Below, in pieces: positions 43,769 through 52,382 of a DNA stretch of 64,000 nucleotides. Made by a program: the position numbers and the translations under genes. The stretch is from the NCBI GenBank assembly GCA_051251595.1, contig JBPOFA010000003.1, forward strand, positions 186,001 to 250,000. Reading direction: 5' to 3'. The notes beneath the pieces were generated by a model. It did not search any database. It had not been told where the DNA came from and was given only the letters and a program-made list of their open reading frames with translations. The stretch comes from NORP110 sp051251595. Its GTDB lineage: Bacteria > Pseudomonadota > Alphaproteobacteria > Rhodobacterales > Rhodobacteraceae. Position 1 is the stretch's first letter, and each line of letters opens with the position of its first letter.

Positions 43769-44635
43769 ATGTCAGTTATGGAAAATGCATTTGAAACGGC
43801 CCGCGCGCGATGTGCCCGCGTGGTGTTTCCTGAATGGGACGACCCACGGGTCGCCGCGGCGGTGGACCGCCTGCGTGCCGAAGGGTTGGCCGAACCTGTC
43901 CCGTTGGCAGAGGCCAGCGATGCCCATGTCGCCGCGATCCAATCCGTGCGGCCCGTGAAAGAGCCCGTCGCCCGGCGCATGCTGGGCAAGCCCTTGTATC
44001 GTGCGGCAGCGATGGTCGCCTGTGGCGAGGCCAGCGCCATGGTCGCAGGCGCAGACGCCCCGACGCGCCGCGTGATAGAGGCCGCGTCGATCGGCATCGG
44101 CATGGCAGATGGCACATCAACGCCGTCTTCATTCTTTTTGATGGAATTCCCCGACGGGCGCGAATTGATCTTTGCCGATTGCGCGGTGAATGTCGCCCCG
44201 GATGCGGGGCAACTTGCTGATATTGCAAAGGCTTCTGGCGAAACAGCCGCTGCCTTGTTGGGTCGGGCGGACATTGCCATGTTGTCGTTTTCCACATTGG
44301 CGTCGGGCGCTGGCCCCACAGTCGATATGGTGCGCGAGGCGACGGAAATATTGACCGCTTTTGGCATTCGCGCGACAGGACCCGTGCAGGCCGATGCGGC
44401 GCTGAACGCCTCTATCGCTGCCAAAAAGGGCATATCTGCAGAGCCTGCCAACACGTTGATCTTCCCTTCCCTTGATGCCGGTAACATTGCGTATAAGCTG
44501 TGTCAGGAACTGGCGGGCGCACAGGCCATCGGCCCGTTCCTGCAAGGCTTTCGTCACCCGGTCTGTGATCTGTCGCGTGGCGCCAACGTTGATGATATCG
44601 TTGCCGCCACTGCTGTTTCTGTCGCGATGGCCTGA
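43769..44635 (+). CDS. pta: Phosphate acetyltransferase
   Basis: A 288-residue short Pta of the type found in taurine loci, converting the acetyl phosphate released by Xsc into acetyl-CoA. Motifs R-V-V-F-P-E-W-D-D-P-R-V, then A-D-A-A-L-N-A-S-I-A-A and the late S-L-D-A-G-N-I-A-Y-K match the family. A second ATG at 43778 with a CGGGA box 9 bases before it may be the true start. The gene is on the opposite strand to xsc, unlike the usual xsc-pta order, and its TGA forms TGATCA with the xsc stop. Confidence 0.92.
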   Translation: MSVMENAFETARARCARVVFPEWDDPRVAAAVDRLRAEGLAEPVPLAEASDAHVAAIQSVRPVKEPVARRMLGKPLYRAAAMVACGEASAMVAGADAPTRRVIEAASIGIGMADGTSTPSSFFLMEFPDGRELIFADCAVNVAPDAGQLADIAKASGETAAALLGRADIAMLSFSTLASGAGPTVDMVREATEILTAFGIRATGPVQADAALNASIAAKKGISAEPANTLIFPSLDAGNIAYKLCQELAGAQAIGPFLQGFRHPVCDLSRGANVDDIVAATAVSVAMA

Positions 44636-46414
44636 TCACGCGCCTTTTTGCGGGCGCATGTCAGCGGCGTCGATGCCAGCCACCTGAACCGGCGCTTTCA
44701 TTGCGTCGCGGCGGAAAGGTTCACCCAGTTCCTGATTGATCATCGCTTCGATCAAGGTGGTGATCCCGTTTTCCATCTGGTCCACCATGGCTTGGGCCAA
44801 CGCGTCGGTTAGCTCCTCCATTGTGCGGGCCACGACACCTTTCAGACCACAGGCATTGGCGATACCGGCATAGCTGACACGATCGCCAAGCTCGGTTCCA
44901 ACGAAGTTGTCAGAATACCAAAGCGTCGTGTTGCGCTTTTCCGCGCCCCATTGGTAGTTGCGGAACACCACCTGGGTGATGGCGGGCCATTCATCGCGCC
45001 CGATTGCTGTGAGTTCGCCAACTGAAATGCCGAATGCCCCATCCCCAGAGAACCCGACAACAGGCGTATCAGGAGACCCGATTTTTGCGCCCATGATTGA
45101 TGGCAGGCCATAGCCACAAGGGCCGAACAGGCCTGGCGCCAGATATTTGCGTCCGGCTTCAAATGTTGGATAGGCATTCCCGATTGCGCAGTTATTGCCG
45201 ATATCCGACGAAATGATCGCGTCTTTCGGCAACGCCGCCTGAATGGCACGCCACGCTTTGCGGGGGCTCATCCAGTCGGGTTTGTCACTGCGCGCGCGTT
45301 CGTTCCAGGTTGTGCCCGGATCATCCTCTTCGTGATCCATAGAGGACAGCTGCTGTGCCCAGGCGGATTTTGTCTGCGCAATGCGATCCTTACGCTCTTG
45401 GCGTCCGGCATCACCTGCAGTTGCGGTCAAACCATCAAGCAATGACCCCGCAACGCTTGCAGCATCACCTACAATGCCGACAGAGACCTTTTTCGTCAGC
45501 CCGATGCGGGCCGGGTTGATATCAACTTGAATGATCTCTGCATCAGCAGGCCAATAATCGATGCCATAGCCGGGCAGGGTGGAAAACGGGTTCAGCCGTG
45601 TGCCAAGGGCCAGAACGACATCGGCCTCTGCGATCAGCTCCATTGCGGCTTTGGAACCGTTATAGCCCAAAGGCCCGGCGAACAGGGGGTGAGAGCCGGG
45701 AAACGCGTCATTGTGCTGATAGCCACAGCAGACCGGCGCATCCAGCCGTTCCGCCAGTTTGATAGAGGCGTCGATGGCGTTGCCAAGCACAACACCCGCG
45801 CCGTTCAGAATGACCGGGTTCTTGGCGTTCGAAAGCAATTCTGCCGCGCGTGCAATGGCATCCGCGCCACCGCTTGGGCGTTCGAAATCGACGATGGCGG
45901 GCAGTTCGATGTCGATGACCTGCGTCCAGAAATCGCGCGGCACGTTGATCTGCGCCGGGGCGCTGGCACGGTGCGCGTTCATGATGACGCGGTTCAAGAC
46001 CTCTGCCACGCGGGAGGGGTCGCGGACTTCTTCCTGATAGGCGACCATGTCCTTGAACAGATCCATCTGTTCCACTTCCTGAAACCCGCCTTGGCCCATG
46101 GTCTTGTTCGCGGCCTGCGGTGTAACCAACAGCAAGGGCGTGTGGTTCCAATAGGCTGTTTTAACCGGTGTGACGAAATTGGTGATCCCGGGGCCGTTCT
46201 GGGCGATCATCATCGACATTTTGCCAGAGGCGCGGGTGAACCCGTCTGCCATCATCCCGCCAGAGCATTCATGCGCCGTGTCCCAAAAGGTAATTCCGGC
46301 CTGTGGGAAGTAATCCGAAATCGGCATGAATGCGGACCCGATGATGCCAAAAGCATGTTCGATTCCATGCATTTGCAATACTTTGACAAAGGCTTCTTCG
46401 GTGGTCATTTTCAT
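44636..46414 (-). CDS. xsc: Sulfoacetaldehyde acetyltransferase
   Basis: A 592-residue thiamine-diphosphate enzyme that cleaves sulfoacetaldehyde with phosphate into acetyl phosphate and sulfite, the key desulfonation of taurine degradation. N-terminal G-I-I-G-S-A-F-M-P-I-S-D and A-H-E-C-S-G-G-M-M-A-D-G are Xsc-specific, and the ThDP/Mg motif G-D-G-A-F-G-I-S is in the third domain. A GGGGAGA site precedes the ATG. It lies 113 bases downstream of tauR, behind direct repeats that are candidate TauR sites. Product sulfite would go to the Soe-like complex. Confidence 0.96.
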   Translation of the reverse strand: MKMTTEEAFVKVLQMHGIEHAFGIIGSAFMPISDYFPQAGITFWDTAHECSGGMMADGFTRASGKMSMMIAQNGPGITNFVTPVKTAYWNHTPLLLVTPQAANKTMGQGGFQEVEQMDLFKDMVAYQEEVRDPSRVAEVLNRVIMNAHRASAPAQINVPRDFWTQVIDIELPAIVDFERPSGGADAIARAAELLSNAKNPVILNGAGVVLGNAIDASIKLAERLDAPVCCGYQHNDAFPGSHPLFAGPLGYNGSKAAMELIAEADVVLALGTRLNPFSTLPGYGIDYWPADAEIIQVDINPARIGLTKKVSVGIVGDAASVAGSLLDGLTATAGDAGRQERKDRIAQTKSAWAQQLSSMDHEEDDPGTTWNERARSDKPDWMSPRKAWRAIQAALPKDAIISSDIGNNCAIGNAYPTFEAGRKYLAPGLFGPCGYGLPSIMGAKIGSPDTPVVGFSGDGAFGISVGELTAIGRDEWPAITQVVFRNYQWGAEKRNTTLWYSDNFVGTELGDRVSYAGIANACGLKGVVARTMEELTDALAQAMVDQMENGITTLIEAMINQELGEPFRRDAMKAPVQVAGIDAADMRPQKGA

Positions 46415-46504
46415 TGGACATTCTCCCCAGAAATGGATGCGCGTTCGGCGCCGATTCCGGCCCGAAAATTCTGCATGAAACTACGCTTTATCCCGACCCC
46501 GGCG

Positions 46505-46537
46505 ATAGGGCCAGAATTGGGTGCTCGCTAGGGCCAG
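46505..46537 (-). promoter_or_regulatory. Candidate TauR operator upstream of xsc (two direct repeats, 23-bp spacing)
   Basis: In the xsc direction the repeats read CTGGCCCTAG (46537-46528) and CTGGCCCTAT (46514-46505), start to start 23 bp. They resemble the TauR box CTGGACYTAA that I recall for Rhodobacter capsulatus. The distal copy contains the tauR stop codon. Spacing of about two helical turns on one face fits a MocR-type activator. Confidence 0.65.
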
Positions 46538-47994
46538 TTTGCGAGCGTTTCGGCGATTTTGGCAATACCGGCCTCGATCCGTGGAATAGGGATGGAAGAA
46601 TAGCCAAGCCGGTAAAACTGCGTGTTGCGGTCTTCAGGCGCAAAGAAAGGCTGACCGGGTTCGATCAGAACGCCTTGCGCTTGCAACGCTTGGGCAAGCT
46701 CTGTTGTGTTGACGCCTTTGGGGGCTTTCATCCAAATGCTGGATCCCCCAAACGACCCGGTTTCAGCCTGTTCCAGACCATTTTTCCGGATCGCGTCCTC
46801 CATTGCGGCGCGGCGCTTGCGATAGGCCTGGCCCATGCGGTTGATCTGCGTATCGTAGTGACCGCGCGACAGGAAATAGGCCAAGGTGCGCTGGATGTGG
46901 CCGGGCGGGTGGCGCAACACCATTGCGCGCAACAGGCGGGCTTGCCGGATAAAGGGTTTGGGCCCGACCAGATAGCCAAGGCGCATCCCCGGAAACAAAG
47001 ACTTTGAAAACGATCCGACGTAAATCACCCTGCCATGGCGATCCAAGGATTTGAGCGCAGGCTGCGGGGCGCCCTGAAACGCCATTTCAAATTCATAGTC
47101 GTCTTCGATCACCAGGAAATCATCGCGTGTTGCCCGGTCCAAAAGGTCCCTTCGGCGCGGCAGGGGCATTGTGCCATTGGTGGGGGCCTGATGGCTGGGC
47201 GTTGTGAAAACGACGTTGGTTTCCGTGGGAACCCTGTGTGGCGGCAGGCCGTTATCATCAATGTCCAACGCATGAATCCTGCAATTTCGCCGCTGCAAGA
47301 TTTGTCGGATGCCGGGGTAGCACGGGTTTTCTATCGTGGCCACACGGGTGTCATTGAGCAAGATTTCCGCCGCCAGCCACAGCGCGTTTTGCGCCCCAAG
47401 TGTCAGCAAAACTTCATCAGGGCGCGCGCCAATTCCGCGCCGGGGCAGGATGTGGCGCTGAATGAAATCGATCAGCAGCGGGTCGTCTGCGTCATAGTAA
47501 TCAGAGGTCAGAGCTTCAAAATCGCGCTGGCCCAGGGCCTGTAACGCACAGTGACGCCAGTTTTGGTGATCAAACAGGCTGGAATCGGCCTGGCCGTAGA
47601 TGAACGGGAATTGGAAGGACCGCCAGTTCATCTGGCGCCAGGGCATGTGATCGTCAGAATAGTCCTGATCGATGACCCGATGCCAATCCACATTGCCATT
47701 GCCCGGTTCGGGGATCGGCTCTTGCCCAAGGGGTGGGGGCGCGTTTTCGGAAATGAAATAGCCGGACCGCCCGCGCGACGTCAGATAGTCATTGGCCACA
47801 AGATCTGTATAGGCCAAAGTCACCGTGATCCGGCTGATCCCCAGATGGGTGGCAAGCTTGCGGCTGGACGGCATGCGGTCGCCCGGGCGGTGGCGGCCGT
47901 CCAGAATGCCGCGAATGACAAGTTGTTGCAGCTGTTGTTGCAACGTCCCTTGGAACTGTGGGTCTAAAAAGAACGTGGCTTCCGAAATGCCCAT
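46528..47994 (-). CDS. tauR: MocR-type (GntR/aminotransferase) transcriptional regulator, TauR
   Basis: A 488-residue MocR regulator: GntR winged helix at residues about 10-80 (G-D-R-M-P-S-S-R-K-L-A-T-H-L-G-I-S-R-I-T-V) fused to an aminotransferase-fold sensor with L-T-L-G-A-Q-N-A-L-W and the PLP lysine in G-S-F-S-K-S-L-F-P-G. TauR proteins of this layout activate taurine genes in Rhodobacter and relatives, taurine and PLP acting as effectors. Here the gene lies between tpa and xsc on the same strand. Its last codons (N-W-P-stop) form part of the candidate operator for xsc. Confidence 0.9.
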   Translation of the reverse strand: MGISEATFFLDPQFQGTLQQQLQQLVIRGILDGRHRPGDRMPSSRKLATHLGISRITVTLAYTDLVANDYLTSRGRSGYFISENAPPPLGQEPIPEPGNGNVDWHRVIDQDYSDDHMPWRQMNWRSFQFPFIYGQADSSLFDHQNWRHCALQALGQRDFEALTSDYYDADDPLLIDFIQRHILPRRGIGARPDEVLLTLGAQNALWLAAEILLNDTRVATIENPCYPGIRQILQRRNCRIHALDIDDNGLPPHRVPTETNVVFTTPSHQAPTNGTMPLPRRRDLLDRATRDDFLVIEDDYEFEMAFQGAPQPALKSLDRHGRVIYVGSFSKSLFPGMRLGYLVGPKPFIRQARLLRAMVLRHPPGHIQRTLAYFLSRGHYDTQINRMGQAYRKRRAAMEDAIRKNGLEQAETGSFGGSSIWMKAPKGVNTTELAQALQAQGVLIEPGQPFFAPEDRNTQFYRLGYSSIPIPRIEAGIAKIAETLANWP

Positions 47995-48086
47995 GGCTGG
48001 CCTTATGGTGCGGTTCGTCTGGCCTTATGCTTAGCTGCATCTGGCCAGACGGCGCAATCAAAAACCAACCTCAGGCGGGGCAGGGC

Positions 48087-49469
48087 TTAGGCAAATACGC
48101 GCCCCAAGGCCCCGTCAATTGCTGTGGTTATCTCGTCAATATCATCCGCAGTGGCGATCAGCGCCGGGCTGAGGCACAGGGTGTTGTTGAAACCCGGCAG
48201 CGACCGGTTGGTCACGCCGATGATAACCCCTTGGGCCATGCAATCGGCAACCACGGCCTGCGCCATCTTTTCAGGAACCGGCTCTTTTGTGCTGCGATCC
48301 GTCACCAGTTCGGCCCCGCAGAACAAACCCTTGCCCCGCACATCGCCGATGATCGGGTGTTTGTCCTTAAGCGCCTGAAGGTTCGACATCAGGTGATCCC
48401 CCATTGCGACGGTGTTGCCCAACAGGTTTTCATCCTCGATGATGCGCATATTTTCCAGCGCCGCCGCAGGGCCAGCGGCACAGCCGCCAAAGGTGGATAT
48501 GTCACGGAAATAATTCAGCGGATCGCCTGCATTATCCTTGAACATCTCAAACACAGCTTCGGTCGTGGTTGTGCAGGAAATCGCCGCATAGCCAGAGGCG
48601 ACGCCCTTGGCCATGGTGACGAAATCGGGTTTGATGCCGTAATGCTGATAGCCGAACCATTCGCCGGTGCGCCCCATGCCGCAAACGACTTCGTCGATGT
48701 GAATCAAGATGTTATGGCGTTTGCAGATGTCCTGCACGCGTTCCCAATAGCCCGCAGGGGGCGGAATGACGCCACCGCCAGCGGTGACCGGCTCTAGGCA
48801 AATTGCACCAATCGTGTCAGCCCCTTCGCGCAGGATGACCTGTTCGATGGCATCTGCGGCAGCCTCGCCATAATGCGCGGCATCAGGGTATTGGTTGCGG
48901 TATTCCAGACAATGAGGAACCTCGACAAAACCGGGCGTAAAAGGGCCGTATTGCGCAGCGCGTTCCGCCTGTCCGCCAGCGGACAGGGTGGTGATCGTCG
49001 TGCCGTGATAGTCGCGATGGCGATACAGAATTTTGGTTTTCTTGCCGCCATAATGGCTGTGGCCGATCTGGCGCACCATCTTAAAGACTTTTTCATTCGC
49101 TTCAGAGCCAGAGTTTGAATAATAGACCCGGCTCATCCCCGGCATTTTTTCGATCAAACGTTTCGCGAATTTCGATCCGGGAATCGACCCGGCAGATTGC
49201 GCGAAGTAATTCATCTTGATCAGCTGATCCCGCACCGCATCGGCAATCGAGACCCGGCCATAGCCAACATTCACGGTCCAGACGCCGCCCGAAACTGCGT
49301 CCAGATGCTCACGCCCGGCAGCATCCCAAACGCGCATGCCTTTGCCCTCGACGATGATCCGTGGATCGTTTGTTTCCAATGACTTATGCTGCATCAGGTG
49401 ATGCCAAAGGTGATCGCGATCCGCCTCTACGATGTCGGAAATGTCATTTGTGGAAAGGTGATGATCCAT
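48087..49469 (-). CDS. tpa: Taurine-pyruvate aminotransferase
   Basis: A 460-residue class III aminotransferase that transfers the amino group of taurine to pyruvate, giving sulfoacetaldehyde and alanine. The H-H-L-M-Q-H-K start region, Y-S-N-S-G-S-E-A-N-E-K, H-I-D-E-V-V-C-G-M-G-R-T-G and the PLP lysine in M-A-K-G-V-A-S-G-Y are present and typical of Tpa. I chose ATG 49469, 5 bases after a GGGGA box, over a TTG four codons upstream. No alanine dehydrogenase or TauABC transporter lies in the window, so they must be elsewhere. Confidence 0.92.
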   Translation of the reverse strand: MDHHLSTNDISDIVEADRDHLWHHLMQHKSLETNDPRIIVEGKGMRVWDAAGREHLDAVSGGVWTVNVGYGRVSIADAVRDQLIKMNYFAQSAGSIPGSKFAKRLIEKMPGMSRVYYSNSGSEANEKVFKMVRQIGHSHYGGKKTKILYRHRDYHGTTITTLSAGGQAERAAQYGPFTPGFVEVPHCLEYRNQYPDAAHYGEAAADAIEQVILREGADTIGAICLEPVTAGGGVIPPPAGYWERVQDICKRHNILIHIDEVVCGMGRTGEWFGYQHYGIKPDFVTMAKGVASGYAAISCTTTTEAVFEMFKDNAGDPLNYFRDISTFGGCAAGPAAALENMRIIEDENLLGNTVAMGDHLMSNLQALKDKHPIIGDVRGKGLFCGAELVTDRSTKEPVPEKMAQAVVADCMAQGVIIGVTNRSLPGFNNTLCLSPALIATADDIDEITTAIDGALGRVFA

Positions 49470-49536
49470 GTCGGTCCCCAAAGTTCAAGGCATTGCCCCG
49501 GAATTGAAATACTTGTGCATATTGCGCAGGCTTGCG

Positions 49537-49569
49537 TTAGGGCCAGTTTTGCCTTGGCGATATGGCCAC
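49537..49569 (-). promoter_or_regulatory. Candidate TauR operator upstream of tpa (two repeats, 23-bp spacing)
   Basis: In the tpa direction the repeats read GTGGCCATAT (49569-49560) and CTGGCCCTAA (49546-49537), again 23 bp start to start, 68 bases before the tpa ATG. The proximal copy differs at one position from the recalled TauR box CTGGACYTAA. Motif and spacing match the site before xsc, which makes chance unlikely. Confidence 0.65.
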
Positions 49570-49738
49570 ATACGGACACGGATTTCGGGGGCATCCATTG
49601 TAAACAAAATCGGAACGATGGCGCCATTTCGCGCGGATTGACAAAAAACTGCGACAACCACATCAGAAACGTGACATGGCGCGATACGCTTGTTAGGGAA
49701 CGCCATGATTTACGTTTTGAAGGTATGAGGTCGATTTC

Positions 49739-50311
49739 GTGAAGATTGAAGAAACCAGTTTGCCCGGTGTTTTGGTGATTACACCTGCCCGGTTTGCCGA
49801 TGATCGGGGCTTTTTTTCGGAAAGCTATAATCGCGCAAGGATGGTCGAAAACGGTATCGACACCGCGTTTTTGCAGGACAATCATTCCTTTTCCACGACG
49901 GCCGGAACCGTGCGCGGATTGCACTATCAATCCCCGCCTCATGCACAAGCCAAGTTGGTGCGCTGCGGGCGCGGCAGCCTGTTTGATGTGGCAGTGGACA
50001 TTCGCAAAGGGTCGCCGACCTTTGGAAAATGGACCGGGGTAGAGCTGAGCTTTGAGAACGGCAAACAGCTTTTGGTGCCTGCGGGCTTTTTGCACGGGTT
50101 TGCGACGCTTCAGGAAAACACCGAAATCATTTACAAATGTTCCGATTACTACGCGCCGGATTGTGACGGGGCGGTTCGGTTTGACGACCCCGATATCGGA
50201 ATTGATTGGGGGATCGACACCAGCAATGTCGTGCTGTCCGCCAAGGATGAGGCCGCGCCGACCCTGGCGAATATTGAAAGCCCCTTTGTCTTTGAACAGG
50301 CCGCATCGTGA
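49739..50311 (+). CDS. rfbC: dTDP-4-dehydrorhamnose 3,5-epimerase
   Basis: A 190-residue cupin epimerase, third step of dTDP-L-rhamnose synthesis. Motifs G-F-F-S-E-S-Y-N, F-L-Q-D-N-H-S-F, G-T-V-R-G-L-H-Y-Q (active-site His) and L-V-P-A-G-F-L-H-G-F are diagnostic. Translation starts at GTG with a GAGG site 9 bases upstream. It is divergent from tpa and leads the rfbCDBA unit; its stop overlaps the rfbD start by 4 bases. Confidence 0.96.
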   Translation: MKIEETSLPGVLVITPARFADDRGFFSESYNRARMVENGIDTAFLQDNHSFSTTAGTVRGLHYQSPPHAQAKLVRCGRGSLFDVAVDIRKGSPTFGKWTGVELSFENGKQLLVPAGFLHGFATLQENTEIIYKCSDYYAPDCDGAVRFDDPDIGIDWGIDTSNVVLSAKDEAAPTLANIESPFVFEQAAS

Positions 50312-51156
50312 GCATTCTGGTTTTTGGGGCCACGGGGCAGGTTGCGTGTGAATTGCAGCGCCAGGCCGATGTGATCGCGCTGCCCCGGGCAGTGGCGGAT
50401 CTGTCCGATCCGCAAAGCTGTGTCGACGCGATTGAACGGCATCAGCCGAAGGCCGTGATCAATGCCGCCGCCTATACGGCTGTGGACAAGGCCGAAGAGG
50501 AAGAAGCGCTGGCCACCGTGATCAACGGCGATGCCCCGGCGGCCATGGCGCGCGCGGCCGCGGCGTTGAAGGTTCCTTTTGTACATATTTCCACGGATTA
50601 CGTGTTTGACGGCAAGGGTCAGACCCCTTGGTCGCCACAGGACGCCACCGCACCACTTGGTGCTTACGGGCGTTCAAAGCTCGCGGGGGAAATCGGGGTG
50701 GCGCAGGCCGGTGGACAGGCGGCGATAATGCGTACGTCTTGGGTGTTCTCGGCCCACGGCGCGAATTTCGTGAAAACGATGCTGCGTCTTGGGGCGGATC
50801 GCGACAGGCTGACAATTGTTGCCGACCAGTTTGGGGGGCCAACACCCGCCGCCGCCATCGCAACTGCAGCGTTGAGCATGGCAGCGCAGATGCAGGACGA
50901 CCCGACAAAGGGCGGCACCTATCATTTTTCCGGTGCGCCTGACGTGAACTGGGCAGGCTTTGCACGTGAGATTTTCAGCCAAGCCGGGTTGAGCGTTGAC
51001 GTTGTCGACATCCCCGCTTCTGATTTTCCGACGCCCGCAAAACGGCCCGAAAATTCGCGCATGGATTGCAGCTCTTTAACGATAGATTTCGGGATTGAAC
51101 GCCCGGATTGGCGCGTTGGATTGGCGGACGTTCTTGGCGACTTGGCCAAATCCTGA
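50308..51156 (+). CDS. rfbD: dTDP-4-dehydrorhamnose reductase
   Basis: A 282-residue short-chain reductase that makes dTDP-L-rhamnose in the last step. It has the N-terminal V-F-G-A-T-G-Q-V-A dinucleotide motif, the S-T-D-Y-V-F-D-G block and the catalytic Y-G-R-S-K-L-A-G-E. GTG start overlapping rfbC. The following 140 bases before rfbB are non-coding and may hold an internal promoter. Confidence 0.95.
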   Translation: MSILVFGATGQVACELQRQADVIALPRAVADLSDPQSCVDAIERHQPKAVINAAAYTAVDKAEEEEALATVINGDAPAAMARAAAALKVPFVHISTDYVFDGKGQTPWSPQDATAPLGAYGRSKLAGEIGVAQAGGQAAIMRTSWVFSAHGANFVKTMLRLGADRDRLTIVADQFGGPTPAAAIATAALSMAAQMQDDPTKGGTYHFSGAPDVNWAGFAREIFSQAGLSVDVVDIPASDFPTPAKRPENSRMDCSSLTIDFGIERPDWRVGLADVLGDLAKS

Positions 51157-51296
51157 AGTTTTACGCGACAGTTCAGGCTTCGCGCGCAAAGAAATTCGAT
51201 GTAGCAAAGCGAAAATCTAGTTTTGGCCGAGAAAGGCCATTTTTTTGCCCTTGATCAGGGCTAAGACCGGGCACAGACAATAAAGGCACAGATGTA

Positions 51297-52340
51297 ATGA
51301 AGATTTTGGTAACAGGTGGTGCAGGGTTTATCGGCAGCGCCGTGGTGCGACAGGCCATTCGGGATGGCCACAGCGTGGTGAATGTCGATGCGCTGACCTA
51401 TGCGGCATGTCTGGAAAATGTTGCGTCCATTTCGAACAACCCAAAGTACAGTTTTGTTCACGCAGATATCCGCGACGGCGAAAAGATTTCGCAGATCATG
51501 GATGAACATCAGCCGGATGTGGTGATGCATCTGGCGGCTGAAAGCCATGTGGACCGGTCCATTGACGGGCCGGGCGCTTTTGTGGACACGAATGTCAACG
51601 GCACTTACCAGATGCTAGAGGCCGCCCGAAATTACTGGGAAAGCCGCGGCAAACCCGAAAGCTTTCGCTTTCACCATATTTCGACGGACGAGGTTTACGG
51701 AACCCTGGGTGAAACGGGCCTGTTCACAGAAGACACGCCCTATGCGCCCAACAGCCCATATTCTGCGTCGAAAGCCGCCAGTGACCACATGGTCCGCGCC
51801 TGGCACGAAACCTATGGTTTGCCGATTGTCGTGACGAATTGTTCCAACAATTACGGCCCATTCCATTTCCCGGAAAAACTAATCCCGGTGATCATTCTGC
51901 GGGCCTTGGCCGGGCAGGACATTCCGATTTACGGCGCGGGCAACAACATCCGCGATTGGCTTTATGTCGAAGATCACGCGGATGCCTTGCTGACCGTCGT
52001 CAACAAGGGTGAGATCGGGCGCACCTATAATATTGGTGGCGAAAACGAAGCGCAGAACATCGACATTGCACGCACAATTTGCGCCATTCTGGATCGCAAG
52101 CGCCCAGGCGCAAAACCCTATGCCGAACAAATAACCTTTGTCGCAGATCGCCCGGGTCATGACCTGCGCTACGCCATTGATCCCACGCGCATCCGCGAGG
52201 AATTGAACTGGCGGCCTTCGGTGACTTTGGAACAAGGTCTTGAAAAAACCGTCGATTGGTATCTGGACAACGAAGACTGGTGGCAGGCGCTGTTGGACCG
52301 CGAAGGCGTCATGACGCGGCTGGGCACGAAATCGGCCTAA
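51297..52340 (+). CDS. rfbB: dTDP-glucose 4,6-dehydratase
   Basis: A 347-residue extended SDR enzyme for the second step of dTDP-L-rhamnose synthesis. The NAD motif T-G-G-A-G-F-I-G-S is at residues 6-14; the catalytic triad region H-I-S-T-D-E-V-Y-G and Y-S-A-S-K-A-A-S-D is intact, as is N-C-S-N-N-Y-G-P-F-H-F-P-E-K. All four rfb genes are complete, so dTDP-rhamnose should be available for the polysaccharide or for LPS. Confidence 0.97.
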   Translation: MKILVTGGAGFIGSAVVRQAIRDGHSVVNVDALTYAACLENVASISNNPKYSFVHADIRDGEKISQIMDEHQPDVVMHLAAESHVDRSIDGPGAFVDTNVNGTYQMLEAARNYWESRGKPESFRFHHISTDEVYGTLGETGLFTEDTPYAPNSPYSASKAASDHMVRAWHETYGLPIVVTNCSNNYGPFHFPEKLIPVIILRALAGQDIPIYGAGNNIRDWLYVEDHADALLTVVNKGEIGRTYNIGGENEAQNIDIARTICAILDRKRPGAKPYAEQITFVADRPGHDLRYAIDPTRIREELNWRPSVTLEQGLEKTVDWYLDNEDWWQALLDREGVMTRLGTKSA

Positions 52341-52382
52341 ACGAACAACAATATAACGACACAGCGTTTCAGGAGAATAAGA

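Noticed and set aside
45527..46531. Plus-strand open frame of over 300 codons opposite xsc
   Set aside because: Shadow of the strongly conserved xsc gene; no recognisable protein motif.
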